A stretch of DNA of 64,000 nt. Origin: Alphaproteobacteria bacterium. GTDB taxonomy: Bacteria > Pseudomonadota > Alphaproteobacteria > UBA8366 > GCA-2717185. This document shows, one piece after another, positions 1 through 8,017 of this stretch. The position numbers and the translations under genes are program-made. Under the pieces are notes generated by a model. That model was not told where the DNA came from, did no database searches, and was given only the letters and a program-made list of their open reading frames with translations. Position 1 is the first letter of the stretch, and the number at the start of each line of letters is the position of its first letter. The stretch lies in contig JAJFJB010000106.1 of NCBI GenBank assembly GCA_021774435.1, positions 1 through 64,000 of the forward strand, read 5' to 3'.

Positions 1-1344
1 CGCACCGTGCACAAGGGCGACCTGACGGGAATTGAGATCATAAGCCGTCTCGCCGAACAGGTGTGGGCGAAGGGAATTAGCCGACTGGAGGAGCACCGCG
101 CACTAGCACTGATCAAGGACGAGTCCGGCGAACGGTTGTCCGGCGTTTTGCTAGTCGATATGCGCGACGGCACGTTCACCTTCGTGCAGGCCAGGGCAGT
201 TCTGATGGCGACCGGCGGCGGGCCGACGATGTACCGCTATCATACGCCGTCCGGCGACAAGAGCTGCGACGGCATGGCGATGGCACTGATGGCGGGGCTG
301 CCGTTACGCGATATGGAAATGGTGCAGTTTCATCCCACCGGCCTGATCGCTGGCAAGGATACGCGCATTACCGGCACGATCATCGAAGAAGGCTTGCGGG
401 GTGCTGGCGGACATCTGCTTGATGGCGCGCAGGAACGCTTCATGAAGCAGTACGACCCGCGTGAGGAGCGGGCGACCCGCGATATCGTCAGCCGCGCGAT
501 GTTCGAGCAAATGCGTCTTGGCAAGACAACGGCCAACGGCGGCCTCTATGTCACTATGCGGCATCTTGATGCCGCGATGGTGCGACGGCAATTCAAAGGC
601 ATGGTGGAACGTTGCCACGATGTCGGCTTCGATCTGGTCGGGGGCCTGGTCGAGGTGGTTCCGACAGCGCATTACATCATGGGCGGCGTCGTGTTCGACG
701 TGGATGGGCAGACCGAACTGCCGGGCCTCTTCGCTGCCGGCGAGGATACCGGTGGTGTTCACGGCGCCAATCGGCTGGGCGGCAATGGGGTCGCGAATTC
801 GACCGTGTTCGGTGGCCTTGCCGGCGATGCCATGGCGCCCTTCGTGACGGAATCTGGTGTTCTTGCGGACCCGAGTCAGACTGAGATCGATGCCGCTGTC
901 GCGCGCGCGCTGGCGCCGTTTGGCAATCCGGCGGGCGATATGAATGCGATCCGTGACCGGCTTTACGATGTCATGTGGGACGATGCGGGGATTATCCGAA
1001 CGCGCGAGAGTTTGGAACGAACCTTGGTGCAACTTGACGAAATGTCGGCCGACCTTACCGACGTAGGGCTGGCCGAACAGGATAAGCGGTTCAATTTGAG
1101 CTGGCACGACTGGATGAATCTAGAGAACCTGATCTTGGTGAGCCGTTCGATCTGCGTCGCGGCAATTGCGCGCGAAAATTCGCGTGGTGCCCATTACCGG
1201 GAAGACTTCCAAGATGCGGGCGAACTCGAAACCTCGGAATACACCGTGGCGCGATTGCAGGATGGCGAGATGACCGTCGAAAATCGGCCCGTTGAGTTCA
1301 CACGGATCCGGCCGGGTGAAAGCCTTATTGACGACGCAGCTTGA
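1..1344 (+). CDS. Fumarate reductase/succinate dehydrogenase-type flavoprotein, C-terminal part
   Basis: The frame is open from base 1, so the N-terminal dinucleotide-binding fold lies outside the window; about 447 residues are visible. The family is shown by a HKGDLTG segment near the start, an FAD-binding ATGGG segment, the substrate-loop HPTGL motif and the strongly conserved GANRLGGNG near residue 255. FrdA/SdhA/NadB-type proteins use covalent or bound FAD to interconvert succinate-like and fumarate-like acids. No iron-sulfur or membrane-anchor partner is visible downstream; it is followed after 54 bases by class I fumarase subunits, which suggests a dedicated dicarboxylate route rather than the respiratory complex. 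The substrate could be fumarate or a substituted analogue. Family is secure, substrate is not. Confidence 0.9.
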   Translation, partial: RTVHKGDLTGIEIISRLAEQVWAKGISRLEEHRALALIKDESGERLSGVLLVDMRDGTFTFVQARAVLMATGGGPTMYRYHTPSGDKSCDGMAMALMAGLPLRDMEMVQFHPTGLIAGKDTRITGTIIEEGLRGAGGHLLDGAQERFMKQYDPREERATRDIVSRAMFEQMRLGKTTANGGLYVTMRHLDAAMVRRQFKGMVERCHDVGFDLVGGLVEVVPTAHYIMGGVVFDVDGQTELPGLFAAGEDTGGVHGANRLGGNGVANSTVFGGLAGDAMAPFVTESGVLADPSQTEIDAAVARALAPFGNPAGDMNAIRDRLYDVMWDDAGIIRTRESLERTLVQLDEMSADLTDVGLAEQDKRFNLSWHDWMNLENLILVSRSICVAAIARENSRGAHYREDFQDAGELETSEYTVARLQDGEMTVENRPVEFTRIRPGESLIDDAA

Positions 1345-1398
1345 TTGCCGCGCCGTTGCACGCACTTAATTGAGTAATGCTTTACAAGGAGGGACGCG

Positions 1399-2361
1399 AT
1401 GATTCGAGCTCAAGCGATCGAAGAAGCGGCCTATGAAATCACCAGCCGGGCTGCCATAGAAATTCCGCAGGACTATCGCGATGGACTTCGCGAAATGCTC
1501 AAGGGCGAGGAGGCGGAACTAAGCCGGTTCGTGCTGGAGGCTATGCTGGAAAATTACGAGGCCGCCGAGCAGGATCGACGCGCGATGTGTGCGGATACTG
1601 GCGTACCGCGGTTTTTCGTGAAGGCGGGCAACGAAGCGCAGATCGAAGGCGGCTTCGTGGCGCTGGAAACCGGCCTGCGCCGCGCGCTGGCGAAAGCGAC
1701 CCATGACGTGCCGCTGCGCCCGAACCGGGTTCATCCGCTGAGCCGCAAGGACAACAACAACAATGTCGGCATCGGCGCGCCGGAAATCGATTACACCTTT
1801 GAGCCGGATGGCGATTGGGTCGACATCACCACGGTGCATAAGGGCGGGTTGTTCGGCTCCGACTACCGGATGCTGTTTCCCGGCGACGGCATCGATGGCA
1901 TCAAACGTTTCTTCCTCGACGTGATGTACGAGTTCGGCCGTCGAGGCCTAGCTTGTCAGCCGGCGATCGTCGGGGTCGGGTTGGGCGGCAGCAAGGATAT
2001 CGCCATGACTCTCGGCAAGCAGGCGGCGTGCCTGCGCACGGTCGGTGACAAGAATCCGGATCCGCAGATCGCGGCCCTGGAGGATGAGTTGAAGGATATT
2101 GGCAATTCGATTGGCATGGGGCCGATGGGCTATGTCGGCAGTTCGATGGTCGTCGATTGTCATATAGAGGTCGGCTGCACACATACCGGCGGCATGCCGA
2201 TCAGCGTACATAGTTTTTGCCTGTCATCGCGGCGTTCTGTTGCGCGTCTGCATGACGACGGCCGAACCGAATTTCGGACCGATCCGAGTTGGTTTACCCC
2301 TTATCTGCGACGGGAGAGCGTCGAATGGACGACAGCGGAAAAAAGTCTAGCGGCGGGCTGA
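1399..2361 (+). CDS. Class I fumarase / tartrate dehydratase alpha subunit
   Basis: A 320-residue protein of the iron-sulfur hydro-lyase family (FumA N-terminal domain, TtdA), which adds or removes water across 2-enoate dicarboxylates. Three cysteines sit where the family places its [4Fe-4S] ligands: C64 in a CADTG motif, C186 in an ACQPAIVGVG stretch and C274 in HSFC. The split alpha/beta form is typical of tartrate dehydratase-like and archaeal-type fumarases. An AAGGAGG ribosome site 7 bases before the ATG supports the start. The 3' end overlaps the beta subunit start by about 37 bases, implying translational coupling. Substrate (fumarate, tartrate, mesaconate) cannot be decided from sequence. 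Confidence 0.9.
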   Translation: MIRAQAIEEAAYEITSRAAIEIPQDYRDGLREMLKGEEAELSRFVLEAMLENYEAAEQDRRAMCADTGVPRFFVKAGNEAQIEGGFVALETGLRRALAKATHDVPLRPNRVHPLSRKDNNNNVGIGAPEIDYTFEPDGDWVDITTVHKGGLFGSDYRMLFPGDGIDGIKRFFLDVMYEFGRRGLACQPAIVGVGLGGSKDIAMTLGKQAACLRTVGDKNPDPQIAALEDELKDIGNSIGMGPMGYVGSSMVVDCHIEVGCTHTGGMPISVHSFCLSSRRSVARLHDDGRTEFRTDPSWFTPYLRRESVEWTTAEKSLAAG

Positions 2362-3017
2362 GGCGCAAACGTCTCAAGGTTCCCGTCGACGACGCGGCGC
2401 TGCGCGATTTGCAGCTCGGCGATATCGTTTATCTGGATGGTGTAATCTACACCGGCCGGGAAGGGCTTTATCAGCGCATCCTCGGCGATGGGATTGCGCC
2501 GCCGGTGCCGCTGCATGAAATCTCGAATGCGAACTTTCATTGCTCGCCGGCAGCGTCGGTCAATGACGACGGTACCTATAACGTCGGCGCTGTGACGGCG
2601 ACGGCGAGTTTCCGTTTCTCCAAGTGGCTCGATGCCTGGTTTGAAACGTCTGGCTGCAAATTGCTGATCGGCAAGGGCGGCATGTCGCTGGAGGATTATA
2701 AGGAGAAGCTGGCGCCGAACGGCGCGGTCTATCTGACGACGGTTGGCTATGGGACCGGTGCCTTGCTGGGCCGGGCGATCAAGCGCATCGTCGATGTGCA
2801 CTGGTTGCAAGAACTGGGCATCGCGCAGGCGATGTGGGTATTCGAATTGGAAAATTTCGGGCCGCTGATCGTTGAGAGCGATCTTGACGGCAATAGCCTG
2901 TTCGAACAGCAAAACGCCATCGTCAATAAGAAGGTCGAGGCCGCCTATGCAGGGCTTAAGCCGCCGGCGCTCGCGCGCTATGGTGAAACCACCAATCGCG
3001 AAGATGAAGTGGTGTAA
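2325..3017 (+). CDS. Class I fumarase / tartrate dehydratase beta subunit
   Basis: A 230-residue protein matching the C-terminal (beta) domain of class I fumarases: it opens with the typical LQLGDIVYLDGVIYTGRE segment and carries the LIGKGGM and YLTTVGYGTGALL regions of the swivelling domain. The ATG at 2325 is preferred over an upstream in-frame GTG because GGGAG precedes it by about 8 bases. It overlaps the end of the alpha subunit and should assemble with it into the catalytic heterodimer. It is followed after 39 bases by a CoA-transferase, so the four genes look like one transcript. Confidence 0.9.
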   Translation: MDDSGKKSSGGLRRKRLKVPVDDAALRDLQLGDIVYLDGVIYTGREGLYQRILGDGIAPPVPLHEISNANFHCSPAASVNDDGTYNVGAVTATASFRFSKWLDAWFETSGCKLLIGKGGMSLEDYKEKLAPNGAVYLTTVGYGTGALLGRAIKRIVDVHWLQELGIAQAMWVFELENFGPLIVESDLDGNSLFEQQNAIVNKKVEAAYAGLKPPALARYGETTNREDEVV

Positions 3018-3056
3018 CGACACTGAGATTGTACAGAAGCGGGAGATGAAGGCGCT

Positions 3057-4481
3057 ATGAAAACACCGTTTGAAGAGGTGATGGACATTCGCGGCAAAGG
3101 TATGCCGTCAAATGAAGAGGTCGCGATTACGGGCGCCGATCCGGTGTTCTCTACCAAATTCAAGATTGGCGAGACCTGCGCCTCGGTGATCGCCGGGATT
3201 GGTGTAGCCGTGTCCGATATCTGGGAACTTAAGACGGGCCGTCGCCAGAATGTCGGCATCGACGTCCGCCGGGCCGCCGCGGCCTTGCGCAGCACGACCT
3301 ATATGCAGCGTCCGCAACCGGATGGATCGTTCGAGAATGTAATCAACAAGAATCACGAATCGATGATTAAGATTACGCAGCCCTGGCCGACGAAGGATGG
3401 CCGGTGGGTCTTGCCGCATTTCGGTCTGCCGAACCTGCAGAAGAAGATGCTGGCCATGCTCGAATGCGAGCCCAATCCCGACTCCGTCGGCAAGGCTGTC
3501 GCGAAGTGGGATGCGATGGATCTGGAGAATGCGATCGACGAGATCCGCGCCTGTGGCGGCATGGTCCGCAGCAATTCGGAATGGCTGGCGCATCCTCATG
3601 GCCAAGTGCTGGCCGCGAAGCCAATCGTCGAAGTCATCAAGATCGGTGACAGTGACCCGGAACCGATGCCCGAAGGCGACCGTCCGCTGAGCGGAATCCG
3701 CGCGCTTGATTTGACCCGAATTTTGGCGGGACCTATTGCCGGTCGGACGATGGCGGAACATGGCGCCGACGTGTTGATGGTGGCGGCCGAACATGTGCCG
3801 CAGATCAAAGAGCATGTCATGGATACGAGCCATGGCAAGCGCAGCTGCTTCCTCAATCTTACCGTTGCCGAAGAAGCGGCACGGCTGAAAGAACTGGTGC
3901 GCGATGCCGATATCTTCTCACAAGGCTACCGTCCTAGTGTTCTTGAAAACATGGGCTTTGGACCGGAAGAATTGGCGGCGCACCGCCCTGGCCTGGTCTA
4001 TGTCTCGATCAGCTGTTTCGGCGCCGATGGTCCCTTCAGTCATCGCGGCGGCTGGGAACAGGTCGCGCAGACCGTTACCGGTATCTGCAATGAAGGCCGT
4101 CCGGACCGCCCGGCACTACTGCCCGCAGCGGCGTGCGATTACACGACAGGTTACCTCGCAGCCTACGGCGCGTTGCTAGCGCTGACGCGGCGCGCGCAGG
4201 AAGGCGGTAGCTATCATGTTCGCGTGTCGCTCTGTCAGTCCGGTATGTTCATTTATCGTCAGGGGGCGACCGCCTTCGACCAGCCGGACATGAACCTGTC
4301 CGATGCGGAACTCGCCAAATTGCGCATCGACTCGGAACCCGCACATGGCGCGCTTCGGCATTTGGGACCGGTCCTGCATCTTTCGGAAACCCAACCGCAT
4401 TGGGTGCGGCCAACGCCGGTGTTGGGGGCGAACAAGCCGGAATGGCTCGACCCCGCTGCCACGGCCGTCGCGGCGGAGTGA
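3057..4481 (+). CDS. CaiB/BaiF (family III) CoA-transferase with rearranged architecture
   Basis: A 474-residue family III CoA-transferase, which moves CoA between carboxylic acids. The canonical N-terminal motif (GIRALDLTRILAGPIAGR, then a HGKRS segment) only begins near residue 215 instead of near residue 5. The first 200 residues instead resemble the middle and end of a CaiB domain (GIGVAVSDIWELKTGRRQNVGID), with Glu where the catalytic Asp is expected. In the second part CDYTTGYLAAYGALLAL supplies a candidate catalytic Asp. The arrangement is therefore partial-CaiB plus CaiB N-domain. GAAGG upstream supports the ATG. Placed after the fumarase genes, it may activate or de-activate a C4/C5 dicarboxylate. 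Confidence 0.85.
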   Translation: MKTPFEEVMDIRGKGMPSNEEVAITGADPVFSTKFKIGETCASVIAGIGVAVSDIWELKTGRRQNVGIDVRRAAAALRSTTYMQRPQPDGSFENVINKNHESMIKITQPWPTKDGRWVLPHFGLPNLQKKMLAMLECEPNPDSVGKAVAKWDAMDLENAIDEIRACGGMVRSNSEWLAHPHGQVLAAKPIVEVIKIGDSDPEPMPEGDRPLSGIRALDLTRILAGPIAGRTMAEHGADVLMVAAEHVPQIKEHVMDTSHGKRSCFLNLTVAEEAARLKELVRDADIFSQGYRPSVLENMGFGPEELAAHRPGLVYVSISCFGADGPFSHRGGWEQVAQTVTGICNEGRPDRPALLPAAACDYTTGYLAAYGALLALTRRAQEGGSYHVRVSLCQSGMFIYRQGATAFDQPDMNLSDAELAKLRIDSEPAHGALRHLGPVLHLSETQPHWVRPTPVLGANKPEWLDPAATAVAAE

Positions 4482-4482
4482 G

Positions 4483-4512
4483 CGAAAGTTTCGCTAATTT
4501 AGCGAACTTTCG
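4483..4512 (+). terminator. Imperfect inverted repeat after the CoA-transferase gene
   Basis: Two bases after the CoA-transferase stop, a 15-base left arm (4483-4497) pairs with a 14-base right arm (4499-4512) with one bulged base. There is no long T run after it, so a factor-independent terminator is only possible, not proven. Confidence 0.4.
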
Positions 4513-4548
4513 AAATACCAACGGCGCGCAGTGCCTCCTGCGCCATTG

Positions 4549-4610
4549 ACCCATCGGCTGCATCCTCTTAGTATACAGATCAGTATACTAAGAGGATGCA
4601 GCCGATGGGT
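4549..4610. promoter_or_regulatory. 62-bp near-perfect palindrome over the start of the LDI-like gene
   Basis: Bases 4549-4576 and 4583-4610 are perfect 28-base inverted repeats. The six central bases (AGATCA) contain GATC, so the palindrome fails only at one base pair (4577/4582). The right arm contains the AAGAGG ribosome site (4590-4595) and both candidate ATG codons (4596, 4605). As DNA it could be an operator for the TetR protein encoded downstream; as RNA it would bury the ribosome site in a stem. It is far longer than a usual TetR operator. Confidence 0.8.
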
Positions 4611-5645
4611 ACTGAAATTCGCGGACCTGCCGATGTGGCGGCGCAGAGGTTGGAGCGGTGTTATTCCGGCCAGGCCTGTGATTGGTCGCTGTTCTATGAA
4701 CCGAAAATGGAACGGGCTAATTTTGCGACGCGGTATCATATCGTCTACCCCGCACTCGGGTATTTTATTCAGATCCAAGGAGATCCGGCGCGGACTGACC
4801 GGCTTCGGCCACAACTTGACATTATGTACCAAGGGCTCTTGGAACCGCGCTGTTGGACTTATTGGCACGAAGAGTTGAACGAAACAACGTGGCCGCTACG
4901 GGAGCGGAACCTCACATTTGCGGGTCGTCTTGCTACATTCGTCGGATTTTACATCAACGCGTTTGGCGAGCCGCCGGCCAAGAATATCGAGCTTGGCGGC
5001 CGATCGACGACCTATAGCGAGTTGTCGCACAGTTTGTGGCGGCAAATGCGCGACTCCCCCAGTTGCGGTGTTAGTTGTTATCACCATCAATCGATGGTGA
5101 TGTGCAACGCACATATGTTGATCAACAATTTGTTGCACGACCGTCTGTGCGGTACTGACTTTGCAACGGCGAACTCGCGCTGGCTGAAGACCGTCGACGT
5201 CAATCTTGTGAGCGACGACGATGATGGACCGCTATTCTACTTTGGCACTGAGGCGAATAAGCCAACGCCGATCGCTAAAAACAGGGCGCTTGGCGCCGAT
5301 ATCTGGTCGCTATTTCTCATGAGCGCGATTGCGCCGGACCAAGTTGCGCAATGGTTCGAAGGGTGGCGGCGAAACATCATCAAACAAAAAGAAATGGCGT
5401 GGGTCGCGGTATCTGGTTGGGAGAAAGAGCACGAATTTTCTTCCGATGAGCTTGCGACCGCGTGGGCCTATTGTTTGACGAAAGAACTCGGTGACAAGGA
5501 CCTTAGCGAAAACCTGCGCCGTTTTCTGGTGCCGCAAGTAGAATCTGGGTTTGAGCGAGACCCTTATATGTCTGGATTGTTTTTGCTCGGCGAATATCTT
5601 GATGCCGGTGCGTTTGCGCGACTTGTTCGTGGGCATAGTCGTTAG
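4605..5645 (+). CDS. Linalool dehydratase/isomerase-like protein
   Basis: A 346-residue protein that I assign to the linalool dehydratase/isomerase (LDI)-like (alpha/alpha)6-barrel family. Support: a YWHEELN segment, an ERNLTFAG segment, and the cluster CGVSCYHHQSMVMCNAH, where C158 and C167 are nine residues apart, as reported for the two catalytic cysteines of LDI. LDI enzymes hydrate/dehydrate and isomerise allylic tertiary alcohols such as linalool. No signal peptide is visible, unlike the periplasmic founding enzyme. The ATG at 4605 is preferred to that at 4596 because AAGAGG ends 9 bases before it. A TetR gene follows after 2 bases. The assignment rests on remembered motif spacing and needs a profile search. 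Confidence 0.55.
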   Translation: MGTEIRGPADVAAQRLERCYSGQACDWSLFYEPKMERANFATRYHIVYPALGYFIQIQGDPARTDRLRPQLDIMYQGLLEPRCWTYWHEELNETTWPLRERNLTFAGRLATFVGFYINAFGEPPAKNIELGGRSTTYSELSHSLWRQMRDSPSCGVSCYHHQSMVMCNAHMLINNLLHDRLCGTDFATANSRWLKTVDVNLVSDDDDGPLFYFGTEANKPTPIAKNRALGADIWSLFLMSAIAPDQVAQWFEGWRRNIIKQKEMAWVAVSGWEKEHEFSSDELATAWAYCLTKELGDKDLSENLRRFLVPQVESGFERDPYMSGLFLLGEYLDAGAFARLVRGHSR

Positions 5646-5647
5646 CG

Positions 5648-6271
5648 ATGCCGCGCCGCAACCCGGTTGAAACACGTCTTCGTATTCTCAACGCCGCGAC
5701 GAACCTGTTTTACGCACGCGGAATTCGCGCTGTCGGGGTGGACGCCATTGCCGCGGAAGCAGGCGTCACAAAACGCACGATGTATAAGCATTTCGAAAGT
5801 AAGGATGTCCTCGTTACCGCGTACCTTGAGGCTAAAGACGAACCGGTTCTTAAAGGACTTATTGACTCCATTGCGGAGGCCCCGGGCGATGTGGCGGATC
5901 GGGTTGCGGCGATGTTCGAGGCCCTCGCAACGCGTGCACCCAACGCATCGTGGCACGGCTGTCCCTTCGCTAGGACCGTTTCGGAGTTTCAAGACGCTGA
6001 GGCCGAGGGACTTACGCAAATCGCAAGTGCCCACAAACATACCTTTGAAGGTTGGCTGGACGGCCATTTGTCATCCAGCGGTGTCGCGCGTTCCGCCCTA
6101 ATCGCGCAACAAATTATGGTGTTGCTCGACGGGTGTATTACTCAGCTTCTTATTCACCGGGACCCCGCTTACGCGCGGGCCGCTGCTGATGCCTCTAGAA
6201 GTCTGATTAGGTTGGCGTTGCAGGCTTATAAGGATGTCAGTCGGGACGGCGAGGCGGATGGATCGAGCTAA
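5648..6271 (+). CDS. TetR family transcriptional regulator
   Basis: A 207-residue TetR-type repressor. The N-terminal helix-turn-helix is typical: RLRILNAATNLFYARGI, then VDAIAAEAGVTKRTMYKHF, at about residues 9-52, followed by an all-helical ligand domain. It starts two bases after the LDI-like gene, so the two are probably co-transcribed and the long palindrome upstream is a natural candidate operator. Its last 35 bases overlap tail-to-tail with the gene on the other strand. Ligand unknown. Confidence 0.92.
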   Translation: MPRRNPVETRLRILNAATNLFYARGIRAVGVDAIAAEAGVTKRTMYKHFESKDVLVTAYLEAKDEPVLKGLIDSIAEAPGDVADRVAAMFEALATRAPNASWHGCPFARTVSEFQDAEAEGLTQIASAHKHTFEGWLDGHLSSSGVARSALIAQQIMVLLDGCITQLLIHRDPAYARAAADASRSLIRLALQAYKDVSRDGEADGSS

Positions 6272-6764
6272 AAGTGCGCACGGTCCAATTGTCATGCGCT
6301 TCCGTTTCTGGGGGCGAGCCGTCGCCGATTCGGACACCGCGTTGCACAATCGTGGCATCGAGTCCCACAATTTCGAGCGGCGTGAACCCGTCCGGCAGAG
6401 GCGGGCTATCTGCCGACAGGCGGTCGATCAGCACCATCCAACCGTCATCGGGCACGTCCATAGTTTCGATCTCGCCTTGCACCAGATTACGGTCCCAGTT
6501 GGACATTTTTGCCTTGAAGGTAGGATTGACCGAGTCGCGGCCCGCCTTCGAGGTGTAGTTGGTACTTTCCAGCACGCCGGGATCGCGTAGATGATAGACC
6601 GCGAGGAAGGGGGCCCGCGCCGCGGGGTCGCATTCATAACGTTGCGCCGACTGAAAGCCTTCAATCGAGAGCAGCATCGTGATGTGCTTGTGGTAGAATT
6701 CATCGAACAGCGCGCGGTCTTCGGTCGCCGGATAGTGCATCTCTACCATGTAATATGTGGTCAC
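6237..6764 (-). CDS. EthD-like dimeric alpha/beta-barrel protein
   Basis: A 175-residue protein beginning VTTYYMVEMHYPATEDR at a GTG codon with GAGGAG seven bases upstream. The N-terminal half has the EthD/ferredoxin-like pattern (a beta strand, then DEFYHKHITMLLSIEGF with the conserved HxxHxxxxxxxPG-like layout, then a second strand). EthD-like proteins are small dimers that often accompany oxygenases or help polyketide or steroid metabolism. The adjacent upstream gene on the same strand (starting at 7846) is an LLM oxidoreductase. The C-terminal 70 residues are not recognised. Specific role unknown. Confidence 0.65.
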   Translation of the reverse strand: MTTYYMVEMHYPATEDRALFDEFYHKHITMLLSIEGFQSAQRYECDPAARAPFLAVYHLRDPGVLESTNYTSKAGRDSVNPTFKAKMSNWDRNLVQGEIETMDVPDDGWMVLIDRLSADSPPLPDGFTPLEIVGLDATIVQRGVRIGDGSPPETEAHDNWTVRTFSSIHPPRRPD

Positions 6765-6928
6765 GATTAAACTCCTCTTCGGGACGGGTGTGTTGCTTGT
6801 GCGGCGGCGAAGGAGATCGCGCAAGGCGCCTAATCTACCTTTGAACGCCGCATGTGCACGTGGTTCACAATCGGGGGCTGGGAAGAAAAAGCAGATCAAT
6901 CAGCTTGGCTTCTCATTGTTTGGTTTTC

Positions 6929-7846
6929 TCAACGGACCGTTTTTCTGTCCAGATCCAAGACTTGCTCGGCCATGACTGCGAGCATGCGCCAAGCCGTTTC
7001 GAGATTCCGGGTCGCTTCGATATCGTCGTAATAAGTGTCGAGTAGGACATAGTCGCAGCCGAGTGCCTCCAAAGCGGCCATGTCGCGGCGCACTTGGTCT
7101 ACCGTGCCTTCGCCGGCGATACGATCATCCTCGGGCATAGGCGTTTCGGTCAGGCGCAGCCGAATGCGCGGGCAGAGTTTCGGCATGGGTTTACCTTCCG
7201 CATCGGCTATTTCCTTAAGCCGAGGAATGCCGATGTCTCGGAACGAGTCCAGTTTGATGCGAATAGGATGCCAGGCGTCGCCATAACGAACCGTGCGCCG
7301 CAACGCTGCGTCGCTCGGGCCGCCGACCCAGATCGGCGGGTGCGGCTTTTGTACCGGCAGCGGCGCGGTGTTCACATCCTGGAACTGCACGAATTCGCCT
7401 TTGAACGATGCCGTCTCGTGCGTCCAGAATTCTTTGATTGCGGCCAGATATTCATTTGTGACGGCGCCGCGTCGATTAAAAGGCACGTTGAGTGCCTCAA
7501 ATTCCTCCTTCGCCCAGCCGACCCCGGCCCCGAGGATGCAGCGCCCGCCGCTGAGTTGATCGATGTTGGCGAAGGCGCGTGCCGTTTCCAGAGGACTGCG
7601 GTACGGCACGATGATCACCGTGGTGCCGATCATGACGCGCTTTGTAATCCCGGCCAGCCAACCGAGGGTCGAGAGCGGTTCGTAAAACGGCGCGGGATAG
7701 CGCGCTTGAACGTCACGCGTCGTCGCGACGTGGTCCGAGGTCATCAGGAGATGATATCCCAACGCCTCGGTAAGTTCGGCCCAGCGCCGCAAGCTGTCCG
7801 GGCTCGCGGAAGGGCCGAAATTGATCAGATTGACGCCAACTTTCAT
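6929..7846 (-). CDS. LLM class flavin-dependent oxidoreductase (F420/FMN type)
   Basis: A 305-residue TIM-barrel protein of the bacterial luciferase-like superfamily: MKVGVNLINFG start, a TSDHV motif near residue 38, then VMIGTTVIIVPYRSP, LSGGRCILGAGVGW and KPHPPIWVGG, all standard landmarks. Such enzymes use reduced flavin or F420 for oxygenation or hydride transfer. The ATG at 7846 has GGGAG about 9 bases upstream and restores the usual N-terminus. It diverges from another LLM gene starting at 8018. Cofactor and substrate cannot be told. Confidence 0.88.
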   Translation of the reverse strand: MKVGVNLINFGPSASPDSLRRWAELTEALGYHLLMTSDHVATTRDVQARYPAPFYEPLSTLGWLAGITKRVMIGTTVIIVPYRSPLETARAFANIDQLSGGRCILGAGVGWAKEEFEALNVPFNRRGAVTNEYLAAIKEFWTHETASFKGEFVQFQDVNTAPLPVQKPHPPIWVGGPSDAALRRTVRYGDAWHPIRIKLDSFRDIGIPRLKEIADAEGKPMPKLCPRIRLRLTETPMPEDDRIAGEGTVDQVRRDMAALEALGCDYVLLDTYYDDIEATRNLETAWRMLAVMAEQVLDLDRKTVR

Positions 7847-8017
7847 GCGCCGTTTCTCCCCATATTCAACGCGCCGTGATCGTCTCTTTTTCGACAGGCT
7901 TACGCAAGAGGCCACTCCGGGGGATCGATCTTGTGCCGAAGCGGTTGCGAAACAGATCTTCATGTCTTTAGATATGTCCGTACAAATAGCATAACGATCC
8001 TTGTCAGGAGATCACTC

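Noticed and set aside
304-1107. Minus-strand 267-codon open frame
   Set aside because: Antisense to the flavoprotein; no ribosome site and no recognisable domain.
2301-3023. Minus-strand 240-codon open frame
   Set aside because: Exact antisense of the fumarase beta subunit; low-complexity, Arg-rich product.
4549-4610. Palindrome as an insertion-sequence end or attachment site
   Set aside because: Arms are adjacent, no transposase or target duplication is seen, and the right arm is part of a gene start.
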